Below, one piece after another: positions 33,838 to 47,624 of a DNA stretch of 64,000 nt (the stretch's first letter is position 1; the number at the start of each line of letters is the position of its first letter). The notes beneath the pieces were generated by a model. The model ran no database searches. It worked only from the letters and a program-made list of their open reading frames with translations, and was not told the DNA's origin. The position numbers and the translations under genes are program-made. Origin of the DNA: Mesocentrotus franciscanus (lineage: Eukaryota > Echinodermata > Echinoidea > Camarodonta > Strongylocentrotidae); NCBI GenBank assembly GCA_037976565.1, contig CP137680.1, forward strand, positions 14,305,825 through 14,369,824, in the 5' to 3' direction.

Positions 33838-36529
33838 CTAAAAAAAAATTGATTTAACAAAATGGTACCTTTGTAACACCAAGTTTTAAAATGGTAATAC
33901 ACTCACTACATGTAGTTGTTGGATTCCTGAAGCAAATGATAGAATTTTATCAATGGATGTCACATGATTAGAATACCAACTGATATTATCTTCTTATCCA
34001 GAAGCATTTGATTTAAAAAAAAATTGATCTTTAGAAGTCCATTTCCACAAAAGACTATAAGAGGTGCATGCAACAAATACATGTATCTCATCAAACTTTC
34101 ATTTGTCAGTTTTCTTGCATAGTTTCAAGGCCCACCACACAAGTTTCCATTTTGAAATGAAGCTTACATTGTAGATATTCCCCGAAAAGTGATACAAACC
34201 CCAACAAAAGTAGAGAGACTTCCAGTGAAGTTTTTAAGCCGTTACTGACACCAAATATCACTCAACCCCCGCAACTCATAATTGAACAGAAACCCTTCTA
34301 AACTGCTTTCATCATCTAAGCAAATACACCTCTACCCTTCCTTATTAATCTTCATTGCTGCTTGCGTAGAAGTTTGGCGCTTGTTTGAGTCTGGTTTTTA
34401 CTCAAATGTTTGATTAGTAGTGCAGAGAAAACAATAGAGCATGGAGAAGGAAAGATGTCTTGAATGTGTCAAGGAGCAAATAGAGCAAAGCTTGACCAAC
34501 TCTAGCAAGATCGCCAGATCTTCTGGTGCTTCCACAGTGTCCCTGATCTTATAGAGTCTTGTGAATGACGATTATTTTGATAGAAGCTTTCATGAGTTTT
34601 ATTGCGAGTAGTCAAGATTCACAACAGTTTTATGCTGCAAATTATTACATGGCAATGACAATGACAATAACAGTTTCTATTTACAAAAAAAGTCATTGAT
34701 ACCAAGTTGCTATAATTTCAGAAAGATTATTTTCCAAATCCGTTTTCATTCTACATGTACAATGTATTTAAGGTCTTTTCATGTACATTATACAACTTAC
34801 ATGAAGGCTTCTTGCTTTCATGCTGGTGTTAAAATTATAGAAGCTTTACAACTCACCCGGCGTTTAATTCAGAAAGGTGTGAATAACACAAGTCCTATGA
34901 TGACACATGAATCACTTGTGGTATCAAACCCTTAATAGAATTAGGAACTTCTGAGAAATTGTGTTCACTCTCTTTGTAGAAATGATTTAAACAGGTACAT
35001 GTATGTATAACAAAATCTGTGTCAAGTGTGTACAGATAGCTTACACAATGATGTTATTTGTCACAGACTGAAGATCTGTTTGAAGATGTTTGTCACTCAG
35101 TGGTTTCTTAAGAAAAAAGCAAGAGCAGAAATGAGAAAGTTAAAAACAATTTGAGAGGATTTTTGTCAACAACTAAAATGACTGGGTGTGTGTAAATGTA
35201 GATGAAATATATACATTTCTTTTTATCTGATTTAATCATATATTTTTTGTAATAAACATTAAAAAACAAAAAACTGAAGACCACATGCTGAGGGATGAAA
35301 AGACACTGTAAAATAAATAATTGTTTGTGTAACTCTCTTTCTGGTCAGACCGTTGACCCACTGATGTGTGGTCGAACCAATGGTCAAACTGACCTGATGA
35401 ATTCTTTCCTTAGCCTTGTCAGCTCACTAAACCAGACACCACATTGTCAGTTAGAAATCATCCCAGATAGACCTCATAATATGCCTTATACACTTAAACT
35501 TGCTGTATATTCAAGGGTGCGCTTCATCACCCCAAATCCTGCTGTATTCACCTCCATCGATCCGGGTATAATCAATATCATTGATTGGTGTTTCTTATGC
35601 ATTCTTTTCACCTTCCCACCAAAGAATACAGTGTCCATGGGATGCCACCACTTTTTGTATTCCCCACCGTCTTTGTTGCAGGGATGCTCCTATTCATGGC
35701 ATGTTGGTACCCCGAAGCGTTGTTCTGCTTGTATTTCAAAGATAAACAAAAAATACGGTAACAAAAAGTGTTGGATGGAATCATAGTAATGTTTTCAAAA
35801 GAGAGATAATTACAGATTTACAGATGGGAGTATGTGAATATGCTTTCTTCTTCAAACAACAACAACCAATAAAGAATTCATTAACAAAATTAGTTTCAGT
35901 TTCAATGTACCGGTAGGCTTTTGTTTGGCATAAATTGCAACCTTTAAACCTTATACATGCAGGCGTAGATCTACCTAAAAAGCAGTCGCTTTCAAATTGT
36001 AAGTTTGATCATAATTAATGTACATGTACATGTACATCTGTTTTGGAGCACATAAAGATAAATTTGAGCTCTAGTAATGCGATTGCATAGTGAAAGAAAC
36101 GGTGTGGAATCGATCAGAAAAGGTTGATCATTTACATGTATGATGATAAGTATTGGTGTGTACTGCAAGGTTCTAGAGTCATCAAAATGATAAGAAAACT
36201 GGCACAGTCTCGGTAAAGTAACAAGCACTGTACACAGAAAAATGTATATGGGACTACACATTTTTAAGCTGTTACTTGTCATATTTAGAATATGAAGTCA
36301 TATTTAGAATATGAAGGCATTTGAAGAGCCATGCTTTTCAGGGGACATTTTTACTCTGATGTTCTCCCACTCTTGCATAATAACAATGATAATGCTCACA
36401 AATTATTTTTCACTTCTCCTCAGAACTCAACCTTCTCTTTAAACACTGAAGAAATTTGATAAGATTATCTCTAACTCACTATCTTTGAAATTTCTCTGTG
36501 GTAAAACAATAATTGATTGAGCATTCCAG

Positions 36530-36900
36530 ATGTCCCTGTATCGAACGAGCAATGTCTTTTTCCTTTCCAAGCCGTATTAGTCACGACTCAAAGTCAAATA
36601 CCAGATAACACATTTAGCGATCAGCTTATTAATCCTGTTAATTACCCCGAACGTAACCCCAAATCATCCCTAATCAACCTTGCGCCTAGATGCCAGGAGA
36701 GGCAATATGTTTACCATATAACGGTTCTCTGTCTGACTACGGACTATGTTAATAGCAGGAAATGATTAGGTGGATACTGTCGGTTCATATCATACTTCTA
36801 GCTTAGCCTTTGCCGGTTACTAATTAAAGAAGGTGTTGGGTGATTGCCGAATAGGCTCTAGTTAATTTTCTTAGCAATAAACTCATTAGCAGGTGAATAG
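36530..36900. promoter_or_regulatory. Possible cis-regulatory island
   Basis: GC-richer stretch inside AT-rich non-coding DNA with clustered sites. TTAATCCTGTTAATTA at about 36628-36644 joins a TAATCC Otx-type core and a TAATTA homeodomain core, and another TAATTA lies near 36820. There is no open frame with support. This is pattern-based only; conservation was not tested. Confidence 0.25.
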
Positions 36901-39900
36901 TTCATCTTTGTGCTAGAGAAAATACTTCCTCCTTTTTTGGAAGGCCACTTTCTGTTCATGCTAGTGAATTGAAAATGACAGATTGAGGAACACATTACAT
37001 TTTTATATTTGAAAAGTTTTCAAGTACATGTAGATAGAGTTAATTTTTCTTTCATTTCATGAGCAATTGCCTTTTAAACCAAAATGCAGGAACTGATAAT
37101 CTTGTGATTCAAATTCCATATCTTTTTTTTTCTTTGCTACATTTGCCAGAGTAATAATGCACCAAACAAAAAGCATTGTAAATAAGAGTGTATAATTTTG
37201 GCATTGTATTTTAAATGTATGAAAAGGCAATGCATGGGATACTTACTTTCGAAAAAATTATCCACCAATTTGTGCTCATGTGTCTATTTCACGAAGAAAA
37301 AAAAAGGAAAACCAATTTTCTTGTTTTTCCAGCATGCCAGCCGAGCATGAATCCAAATCTGCTATACTACAGTGGTTCCTTGACAGGATCAAGAAAAACC
37401 CATTAAGATTAACAAACAGCCAGAAATGCCTCAAAATCCACCTTGGCCATTGTTGTGGGGCTTCACACAGAGATCCAACAAAGAACTTACAGATTTGTTT
37501 GAGAATTTGCGCAAGTATTTAGAGGGGTATTGGACGGGCTGTAGGATTTGTAAAAAAAAATAAGAAAACAACAAGTGGGGAAAGAAATTGTTAAAAGCCT
37601 TCAATCATTTCCCCCTCTCCTCCTAAACTTAAAGTGTGTGTTTTCTAGCCTTAGAGCTTTGAAAAAGCAAACTGTGAGTTTTATGAGGTGTGAAGAGGTG
37701 TTTAGAAAGGAAAAGGATATCATGCTGTTTCTTATTGAAATTGGAAGTAAATTTTTATTAGTGTTGGAGCTTACAATTGTAGAGACTTATACAAACATAT
37801 ATTCTAGCCTTCTTGGACTGCCTGTTAACATTGGTCTTTTTATACAGAAGCTCAAATTTTGACAGTATGCAAGCTAGTCTAATGCAAGCATACATTTTAC
37901 TTGTACAATGTACATGTAGATCTTTACAAAGGAAATGCGTAATGCTTATTATGCATTTCATTTGTATAGATTTATATTTGTGTACATGTACAGGTACATT
38001 TGTGTACTTGCATACTCTCAATAATTTGAGCCTCTGTATGAGTCATTGGACTCTCAAGACTACTAAATCTGGTAAGATAATGATAGAAAAACATTGGGTG
38101 TTTTTATGAGGATAACATAGACTCTATTGTTGGCTTAAGAAGGATCTAAGAATGCTGAGATAACTTCACAATCAAGCAAAAATTCATATTCCTTTTCACA
38201 CTTTATGGGGACATTGGCCTTTGAGTGCATATTTAATTGAGTTTGATACCAGTGAGCGGTAGCAAAGTCTCAAGTACATGTATATCGACAGCTGACCGCA
38301 AGAACGGTGTAAGAGCTACATGCATGTATTGTCAATGGCAGTAACAGCCTTCTTGCAGAGAGCTGACAATATTTACAATTTTAGAGATACAGGGTGTAAT
38401 GTTTGATAGCATTTGGTATTGTTTTGCACTGGGATGATACACAATGGAATAGTTATCAAAACTTGAAAAAACAAAAATCAAAACAAAAAAGTGTTTATAA
38501 AACACAAAGTAACAATCTAAATTCCTTTCATGGGTTATTGCAAGCAATAACTAGATTTGACTACATTGTACATGTACAGTCATGTTGACATTAACGGGTG
38601 GAAGTCATTAAATATTCATGTAATTCATTAAACATTGTGTACATTAACTTGCTCTCTTTCAAGAGCAAATTTATCATTGTTGTTTTCATTTTCATTCTGC
38701 ATACATGTTGTATTAAAGTGTAAGATAACTGTTCGTCAAGCTCCGAATATCTCTGATCTTTATCCTTTCTCATCCAAACGTTCATGGTTTTCATCCTTTC
38801 TCACTTTGAGCCTGGATGTTGCACAAAATTGTTTATATTATGTGTTTTTGTATGTTGGAAATGTTTCTGTTCATGATGCTTATTCTAGGCTACGAAAACA
38901 TCCGAGATTGTGGAATAGTCATGTTCATGAAAGATTTATCAACTTTTCTGTAAATCTGTTTGTCAGCATGTCAGTACCAAACTGACATATGTTTCTAGAT
39001 TATTACAGAAAGTTTTACAAACTTTGTATATTTTGAAAAGCAAATGTTCAGCTGTCGTACACAATCAAAATATAATCCTATCACAGTCAGTCCACATAAA
39101 TACATCTTCACGTAATCAATCAATTTATTTAAAGTAATCAATTTTATTGCAGTCAAAATAAGTGGTACATGTAGTTTGGATATGAAAACAACAAACTACA
39201 ACTTTGTGGTGATCCCATATTTTATATTCATTTGTCGTTTCAGGAGGAATATGATTTATGAGATTTCAAAATCAAAATGTTACCCAAATTTGAAAGAAGG
39301 GAAAATATATGTTTCATACATGAACATTACGATGTAATATTATACAAAAATAGCCATATGTTCAGAGATACAATCATGCCATCACAAAACTAAAAGCCAG
39401 ACAAATGTAGAATGATAACAGGGTACAAATTTTGGTTTTTCATAATCATACCTCAGAGTCACTGTACCATGACTTTTATTTGTCTTTGAGTGTGAGAAAA
39501 TCGAAAACATATTGCCAGCGTTTCCGACTGCTTCCTACCAGCAGATTAGATAGATAAGATTGATGAATCTGATAGTGGTAATGATTTGATGTTCCACAAC
39601 GGTTACTCTACACAAAACCTCGAAGTGTCAGGTGCTGATGTTGGGGGCAGGAACAGATTTTGGTCAGATTGTTTATCAAAGTTATGAATATCTGTGGAAT
39701 TTTCTTTTGATCACTTTCCGGATTAGGGATGAGAATAGAAATTTGTTGCAGTATACAGAGAGAGGATTGGAAAGGGTTGGAAATTATATTTCTCCATTAG
39801 TTCCTGTCATAAATTGAGTTAGATCAAGTTCAAAAGTAGCCAATTTTTTTGCTGTGGAAGCCTTTGATGCCACTGCTTGTGCATGTACTGTACGTGTAAA

Positions 39901-40239
39901 ACATAAATGCCATACATGTACTGTATGTTTCCCGGTCTACTGTTGCCATGGGAAATCTGGATGTAATGTTACTTTATTAATAGTCAATTATGATACATGA
40001 ATTCATTTAACCTTCACTTCTTAAACCGACAATCGTGTGGTAATGAGCCTTCTATATTTGGGAAAATAAATATACTTAAATGTTCCAGCAAGTAAACATT
40101 TCATTAAATCCACTTCTTAAGCTGACAATCGTGTGTGGTAGTTCATGGTTGAAGTGTATTGTTTAATGAGCTTTCTATATTTGGGAATAATAAATATACT
40201 TAAATGTTCCAGCAATTAACTACATTGTACATCAACATT

Positions 40240-40640
40240 TAATATCCTTTGATTAGGCCGGATGTGAAGTGCTAGTTCACTGAATTCCAACACCTGCATT
40301 TTGTTTTCATTCAACTTATCTACATGTCAGCTCTTCGGTAATTATTTGCTAATTAACGCCTCTGCACTACAGGTAAGAACCCTTGAGAGTTCCAGGAAAA
40401 CTCTTTAACTTTTAGAAAACATGACTTTGCCTGTCACCGTCCCACTTTCATCTTCACACTTTCCAATAACGATGGAACGTGATCGAAGCTACTCGCTCTG
40501 AATATCTATGAAGTGGCGGAAGATGGTATGAGAACAATAGCAAACAAAGGAAGCAATAGCCCGTGAGGCACAGTGACCTTGTTGCTTTTGATGTACTGTT
40601 AAACTAGAGCCGGCTGTTGGGAGCATGCAGGAGTAATCCA
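40240..40640. promoter_or_regulatory. Possible cis-regulatory island
   Basis: It contains a CACCTG E-box (near 40291), a GGTAATTATTTGCTAATTAACG double TAATTA-type site (about 40337-40358) and GC-richer flanks without an open frame. It is a candidate enhancer by composition and motif clustering only. Confidence 0.25.
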
Positions 40641-40670
40641 GAGAATATTGGGGCAAGAGATGCGAGATGA

Positions 40671-40674
40671 GAGA

Positions 40675-40707
<33 letters not shown>
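40671..40707. repeat. (GA)n microsatellite
   Basis: GAGA run with one GGGA interruption near its left end. Confidence 0.95.
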
Positions 40708-40710
<3 letters not shown>

Positions 40711-43526
40711 AAAGAAGAAAATGGATGATTTTAGTGGAAATGTTTGTAGGTCAACTGCCATGCTTTCAGAGACGTTTGAATTTGACAGGCGTGTACATGT
40801 AGCCTACATTTCGTGGATATTGCATTCTGGTAGTCTAATAATGCTTTCCTGCTTGCTTATTTTCAATTCATTTAGAGAAAGAAAGTTCAAGAGTCAAGAC
40901 TTTATTGTTAACACTTCTCTAGTGTCAATAAACATTTAATGTTGAACAAATAACAAATCATGTTTTCATTTAGTCTTGTCTACAGTATGTTGCAGTACAA
41001 GTCTTCCATGCATAAATGTACATGTACATCCTAAACCCTATTGTTGTGCAATAATACACTTGTTATAGAAAATATATGTAAAAATGCAATTTCTATCTTT
41101 TGTTGGAAGTGAATGAAGTATAGAGGATCTAAATCTACATGTATCTGTGATTTGTCCATGTACATGTATGTTTGTACATAAAAGTGTAATTCTGAGTCTT
41201 CTGCACTGTTTATGTTGGAGTACATGTATATCCTTTATATCTGACGTTTGTAGAATCACCTTGTTCGATACAAGCAATCAAATCGCTGTCTATTTTTGGA
41301 AGAGAATCCAGTAACCCGGTTGTGAGGATATTATCCAATCCTCCTGTAGCCAATTGGCTGCTCTCCTACAGACTTTGTGTATGGCCATTGTCAAGGCCAG
41401 GAAACCGTTTCCCTTGACTCCAATCTACAGAAGATGTTGAAGTGGAATTGCAAATGAATGCACCCACTGTATTTTCAGCTGGCAGTGAATGTGTGCTGTA
41501 TGTGCCTGGGTGTTGTTTCAATGGATGTAGTGTAGGCTTACGTGAATATGAAAAGTGTTTCTTTTCACATATCCAGATTATCATTGGTGAATGCTTGCAT
41601 GTACCGGTACTGTACATTTACATGTACTGTATAATTGCAAGTTTGCAACTGAGGAATATGCTGCACCTCACCATGCAATAAATACAACCATGCATTGTGT
41701 ATGTTTTAGTGCACATATTTGAAAGAAGAAAGGCAGTGTAACATATTTCTAGAAATGAGTTTGTTCCTTAAATCTTTCTTACATTAGTAGCAATTTAGGG
41801 GAAATCATTTGAACAATATTCATGTACAATGTTGCAGATCATGGCAAGAATATGATATCATCAAAACATGAAAATGAAATGGGTAATAATTTCTACACAG
41901 TTTGATTTGGATGCTCACAAAATAGCTTGCATCCATCTTGATCAATGTTTTAACCATTTGGTTTGGGTGATACTTAATCTTTAATGAATAACATCTACTG
42001 TAATGATGCTTGAAAATTAACATACTGCATGCATGCAGTTGCTTTGTAAGTACACTTTAAGAATGAGCTATTGAGCATGCATCAGATACCCTAACACGGA
42101 TAGACAAGACATTAACCTGTGCTATCTGTATTCCATGGCATCCCTCATTCATCTGTTATTATCATCTGAGCCAAGCCGACACTGATAGGGGCTGTTCCAA
42201 AGCAGTTCAGGTGAGCCGCTCACAAGCTCTGGAATGCTCATAAGTGACCCTCCATTCAGAGCGAGCCAATTTTATTGTATAGCCTTACAAAATTGTTGCC
42301 AGCTATATTATATCTTTTCATTTCTTGATAATTAATGAATGATAATGTTGTATACAGAGATTTGTTTCAAATATAAAAAAGGGGTTCATGGCCCATGTAG
42401 ACATCACGTTCCATGAAAACCATATTACGGGTGGGGCTCATCTTGAATGCGTACCAGAATGACCAGTGCCAGTTGTTATCTTGTACCGTCAAGCACCCCC
42501 ATGATGAATGCGGACATTTTGTGAGCTGATCTCTCCAAAAATATTTCTCATACATTGTTCCTTTTTGAGACATTCTTATTTCTTGTGTACATTGTATGCC
42601 TCTTTTACATTACACTAAATTTTTGTACATTTCTGTATTCTTATACTACAGATTTCATATAAATTTCCTCTTGTGTGAATATTCACAAACGAGATACCCT
42701 ATTCTACTGTTTATCAGGAGATAATGTAACATACCAGTGTAATGATACTTGCCGGAGCACAGGCCTGGCGTTCTTGATTGTGCTATCATGGATTACAAAT
42801 GGTGATGGTGATACTGGTTCGGGAGGTGTTGATTTTAATCATTACACACTTTAGCTCTCAACGCTATTACACATTGCAATTGCCATCTGCTCATACATAC
42901 AGTTAAATGTGCAAGTGTAATTCTGTTATAGGACGTTGACAAAAACATTTATTTTACAATTTAACAACAAAGTACACTGTACAGTCTACATACATGTAGA
43001 CATGTAAATGTAGGAACATTTGAATGGCCATGCAATTGTGAAAATGAAGACCCTTATTATTTGTTACAGTATACACGCCTCGGAGTATGCATGTAGACCT
43101 AAAAGACATTTGGGGATTTTGTTATTTTTGTACAGCTGTGTTGTTGCACATGAGTTCTCAGGGCCTATCTCATTTTTCACTGTTTTGATAATACAGTAAA
43201 TGTTTTCATATATATGAAATACACAATTTAGTGTACCATGTATTTGTAATTGAAACAGCAAATTTACTCTCACTGTTAAATGTACATGTATATACCCAGT
43301 AGTGGATTGATATGCTGAAATCTTTAAAATAAAATACACACCATTTATTACAATTTTGATCTGTTTTTATATTCACCATGGAGCATATTTTAGGTATTGT
43401 GCACTAAGCACATGCGCATAACAAAAACAAACTAACAACAAAACATTACACATGGACAACAAATTCGTCATACGCTCTAGAACTTGAAGCATCACAAGAG
43501 AGGAGAGAGATTGATGTCTCAAGAAG

Positions 43527-43721
43527 ATGATAGAATCGCATAGACAAGAGGATGTTGCCCTCCTCCTTGCCGATGACCCAATCCATCATCAGGGAGGCAA
43601 ACTGCTGGTCCCCGATGGGGGTGGCACAGGGACGCCAAGCCATGCCAGCTCACCACCAAGCCACCCAGCGGAAAATTCCAACCTCCTGCTTGATTTCATC
43701 CGTATGGTGATGTCAAAATAA
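43527..43721 (+). CDS. Candidate 3'-terminal coding exon, product unknown
   Basis: The open frame ends in TAA at 43719-43721. Its third codon positions are rich in G and C, in contrast to the AT-rich flanks. The peptide is ordinary (QEDVALLLADDPIHHQ, GGGTGTPSHASSPPSHP, NLLLDFIRMVMSK at the C-terminus). ATAG just before 43543 could be an acceptor, so the true exon may begin there and not at the ATG. AATAAA overlaps the stop region at 43718-43723. The antisense strand also has an open frame, so strand is not certain. The family was not recognised. Confidence 0.35.
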   Translation: MIESHRQEDVALLLADDPIHHQGGKLLVPDGGGTGTPSHASSPPSHPAENSNLLLDFIRMVMSK

Positions 43722-44507
43722 AAAAAGAGCCCCCAAAAAAGGAAAGGAAGAAGAAAAAGGAAATGTGGGAGGAAGATGTTACACCTCATGTAGCATCAAT
43801 GTCAAAATGAGATGGGGTTATGAACTTGATAACATCTGGTATCAAATCATTGGATATTTTGTTGAAAGATGTAGGCCTACAAAAATGCAGGATCTTTGTG
43901 GACGAAAGTGATAATGATATAACAATGATTTAAAACTAACCAATTTGGAAGGACAATAGGACATTATGAAGAAAAAGGATAACAGGAATCAAAATATTTA
44001 CACAGCTTAAAATCTTTAATGATTACATGTATATGATGAACTGTTATGAGAGTATTAAAAGAAAAATGTTACAGATATTGTGTACAGATGAATAAATCAA
44101 AGCATGTATGTTTGCATGTACAAATAATGAAACAAGTAACATGCTTTGGGAATGTTTCTTATACATGTACATTTATGTTTAAACTGCATGTAATGTACAT
44201 GTAGATGCAGAAAATAGTTATTCCTTGGATGCAAATAAAAGACAGAATAAACATATATATAAATAGATGACAATGAACAATTTCATTTGTACATGTGTAG
44301 GACCTTTTAAAAATACCAATGTATTGAGTTCATCAAAAATCAGTCTACGTCAACAAGTTTAAACAGAAGAACTTGTTGACTTTTCCCAAGCTTTGAATAC
44401 ATTAACCCAGATTGATTTAGCTTATGATTGTCCCATTTCTCACAATCTACGGCCAGCCTTGTCGGTGCCTCTGTCATCTCCAAAGAATGGATGCTCCCGA
44501 TATATCT

Positions 44508-44535
44508 CTATTCCGTCTATTCCGTCTATTCCGTC
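44508..44535. repeat. 9-bp tandem repeat (CTATTCCGT)
   Basis: Three perfect copies of CTATTCCGT in direct succession, followed by CGTG. Confidence 0.9.
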
Positions 44536-45877
44536 GTGCTTCCCAGGATTAGTCGCTGGATGTAACCCGGGTTAAAGAGAAGGTTGAGTTCTGGTAAATG
44601 AAAAAAAATGATAATTTCTTAGCTTCCTCATTTAAATATGTGAGTTTCAAAGAATATCACACTACATGTAGAAATCTTCCCTGAAAAGGATTGCTCTTCG
44701 AATGCCCTTTGTATTTGAAATACATTTTATATAAAGATGTACATGTACATGTATGACCAGAAATATCTGTTTGGACCAAACCCTTTCATACTACATATGG
44801 GTGTAGTCCCATATACATATTTCTGTGTACAGTGCATTTGCTTTTCAGCTAGGTTGAGTATATTTCTTATCATTTTGATGATTCCAAAACTCCATAGTAA
44901 ACGCCTTTTGTTTAAAACGACATAATCGACCTTTCACGATTGCTTCAAGACATTTACTTCACAAAGAAATGGCATGACCAGAACTCTACTTTATCTTTAA
45001 ATGCAAACCAGTAGGGCACCTGCATGTACATGTAGGTGGGCTACGTGCAGAGCATGAATGATGTTCTTTTCGTGGGGAGAATGGTGGAATGTTGCAAAGA
45101 GTTGAAGAGGTCGATATGAAAATCCCCAAATGGGTCCATTTTTCCAAATCGAATCCAAAGATTGAATAAGCTCTGCATACTTGTCTCTCACCGCTCATTA
45201 TGTACATGTAAGGCTTGAACTTCAGATTGTTTTTTGTTCATGCTATTCCTGTTTCCTTCTCGTATAGTATGATTCCTTGACTCTTTGAGAATTATAGGTA
45301 TTCTTTGAGCTTTTATGGAAGAACTTGAAATAGGGGCCCCATGCAGAATAGGTCTCAGAATGATTGAATATGTTTTTCTTGTTGCTGTACAACCCGATAC
45401 TACAATATTTTGACTGACATTTACTCTATTCATTTTAATTTTTCCTAAAAGTCCTTTCTACTAATTTGTCTTGATCATGTCATTGATTGAGCATCGCTTT
45501 AGTTCAGCCATCAAAGTGTCTGAAATAAAAGCAAAAATGGGTCAGCTTTCAATAGGCTCTTTTGGACTATAAAAATGGGTCATTGAGATTTCGACAATCC
45601 ATTTGGAATGTTTCAAACATGTCTACATGTATCTGGTTTGGTGACTTTGGTCGCTACTATGACCTTGATTAAACATGCTCTCTTTGCTTACACTACAGTC
45701 GTCAAGGCAACAAAATGAAATTACAAATTATGTATTTGTAATTCATCTGTTGGGTTTCTAAATGAATGTAGGGGTATAGGAGACTTGTAAATAAGTGAAA
45801 CTTAAACATAAGGAAACAATTTATTGGCAGGTTTAATGTATACATGAAGATGGTTATTTTAAATTTTTAGTAGTCAT

Positions 45878-45903
45878 ATATGTACATGTACATGTACATG
45901 TAT
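45878..45903. repeat. (ATGTAC)n palindromic microsatellite
   Basis: Several units of the self-complementary hexamer ATGTAC. Shorter versions are scattered through all non-repeat DNA of the window. Confidence 0.9.
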
Positions 45904-46793
45904 GGCAATGAATCTATGGCAAAATAGAAGATTGTTATGTATCATTCACTGAGAGCCAGAAGAAGGTACCACAATGTAGAGGTATACATGTATATATGTA
46001 ATTGATGCCTTTCATGCATATTGATGGAAGAAAATCAAATTGGGATAAAAATGCATGGTACTGTTTCATGTTAATTTAAAGCCTTTTCTTTTCATGTAAC
46101 AATTATTGGAATAGTTAAAGTGCTTTGTACACATATTTCCTAGATTGATAACTTAACAGTTAAATGGATATATTCTAACATAACTTTTCAATATATTTTG
46201 ACAAATTACAACTGCATTTATTTTAAATCTGTTTACTCTTTTGATTTATGATTCAAATAAATACACCGTTTTACAGGTGGTTTTATGGCCATTGATTGCA
46301 AGAATTAAGACTTATGTGAATACTGCATAGGTGAAGTTACACACAGTCATGGGACTGCATTTTATTGAAGGGCTACAACACACTCAAAATTTTAACCCTT
46401 TCTGTAAGCAGTATTTATTCAGAGTTATCCATAAAAGCGATGACATCAACCCAGTAGGCTATAAATTTTCGCAAATAACACACACAGAGAATATGTCACG
46501 CTGCGACAGCTTCTCTTTGTTCTGGTTTCTAAAGAGAGAGCGATGGTGCTATGCAGCTAGCCCAAAGCATCTCCCCCCTCTCTCACTCTTTTTCTCTTGC
46601 CGAGCCTCTATTCAGCTCCTCTGTCATGCCCTGAATCACGAACACACAGCATTCACACTGAATTTATGAACCGAACCAAAAATATCAGATGATTTTAATC
46701 TTGCAAAAACAGGAAGACAATAGTATTATCATAACATATTACTGATATCATCATGTAGTGATATATGACAAAATAATTTACACTTCGCTTTGA

Positions 46794-46822
46794 TGTACAT
46801 GTACATGTACACATGTACATTA
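46794..46822. repeat. (ATGTAC)n palindromic microsatellite
   Basis: ATGTACATGTACATGTACAC followed by ATGTACAT. It is the same motif class as at 45878. Confidence 0.9.
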
Positions 46823-47588
46823 CATATGGGTATATAAAGCCGGAGAAAAACAGTTCCGATGGTGTGGTGTAGAATTTTTTAAAGACACCCAATACTTTGG
46901 TAAATTTGTAAAATTACATGGGCGTATTCTGGCTTTTGAATGTTATCATCATGGCAACGGGTGTACATACATTGTACATATATGTATGGTCTTCAAGTCA
47001 CATTATGTCAGTGTGAACAGAGCAAATGAGTAATGAGTTTGCCTCCGGAGTATTCTGATTGAACTATGGTTAACTCTAATCCCTGCCGATGTTGGGAAAA
47101 CACAAAAAATAGGGGCACCCCTCTCTGAAATTACACTTGTCAATGCAAAGGGTAGTCATTCGCTTCACACAGTTGAGTTTTATGATTGTGAATTCATAAA
47201 AGATAAGCCCTGTGTAATTGAATGAATCTTCAAGGGCAATACATGGGTTTAAGCTGGAGTAGACATGATAATGGTTTTGAAAATGACCCCAAGTTCACTC
47301 GAGGTCATGATACATATTTTGATAAATTTGACTGATAAATATGAACTTTGTATCAATATTTCAGAGAGATTCTGCATGGCATAGTTGTGGAATATGTAGT
47401 TGAAAGGTCAACATCAGATTTCACATCGCTGATCATGCAAAGTTGCTCAATGATATATGTTAGTTGTAGGGGGCCTTTAGATGATGTCATCTGCCAAGAG
47501 GAGAGCCAGAAGACCATTAGGTCGTGTCATTTTGCAAAGACTTAATGCCCCTCTGGCTCTCAAGTTTTCAACGAATGATATCTGCATA

Positions 47589-47624
47589 ATTTCTAGATGA
47601 TTTCTAGATGATTTCTAGATGATT
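47589..47624. repeat. 12-bp tandem repeat (TTTCTAGATGAT)
   Basis: Three copies of TTTCTAGATGAT in a row, the last merging into TTTGATTG. Confidence 0.9.

Larger units (their letters stand above)
33838..43526. other. Long non-coding stretch, probably intronic or intergenic
   Basis: About 9.7 kb without a supportable gene. Islands of higher GC and homeodomain-like sites occur near 34140-34420, 36530-36900, 40240-40640, 41240-41430 and 42060-42260. A GA-run lies at 40671-40707 and many TACATGTA motifs are scattered. The longest open frame (35295-35786, 163 codons) shows no domain, repeat or splice support and could occur by chance at this base composition. Confidence 0.6.

Noticed and set aside
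35295..35786. Open frame of 163 codons as a gene.
   Set aside because: No domain, splice context or composition change. One frame of this length is expected by chance in this amount of AT-rich DNA on six frames.
42367..42573. Antisense frame of 68 codons with a protein-like, Trp-rich translation.
   Set aside because: No clear acceptor or donor, and another frame over the same bases looks as plausible. It was kept only as a possible conserved non-coding island.
44997..45191. Antisense frame containing KYAELIQSLDSIWKNGP.
   Set aside because: Protein-like in appearance but lacking splice support and overlapped by another open frame. Not enough for a call.
46331..46669. Open frame of 112 codons.
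   Set aside because: Composition follows the surrounding DNA, and there is no recognised motif.
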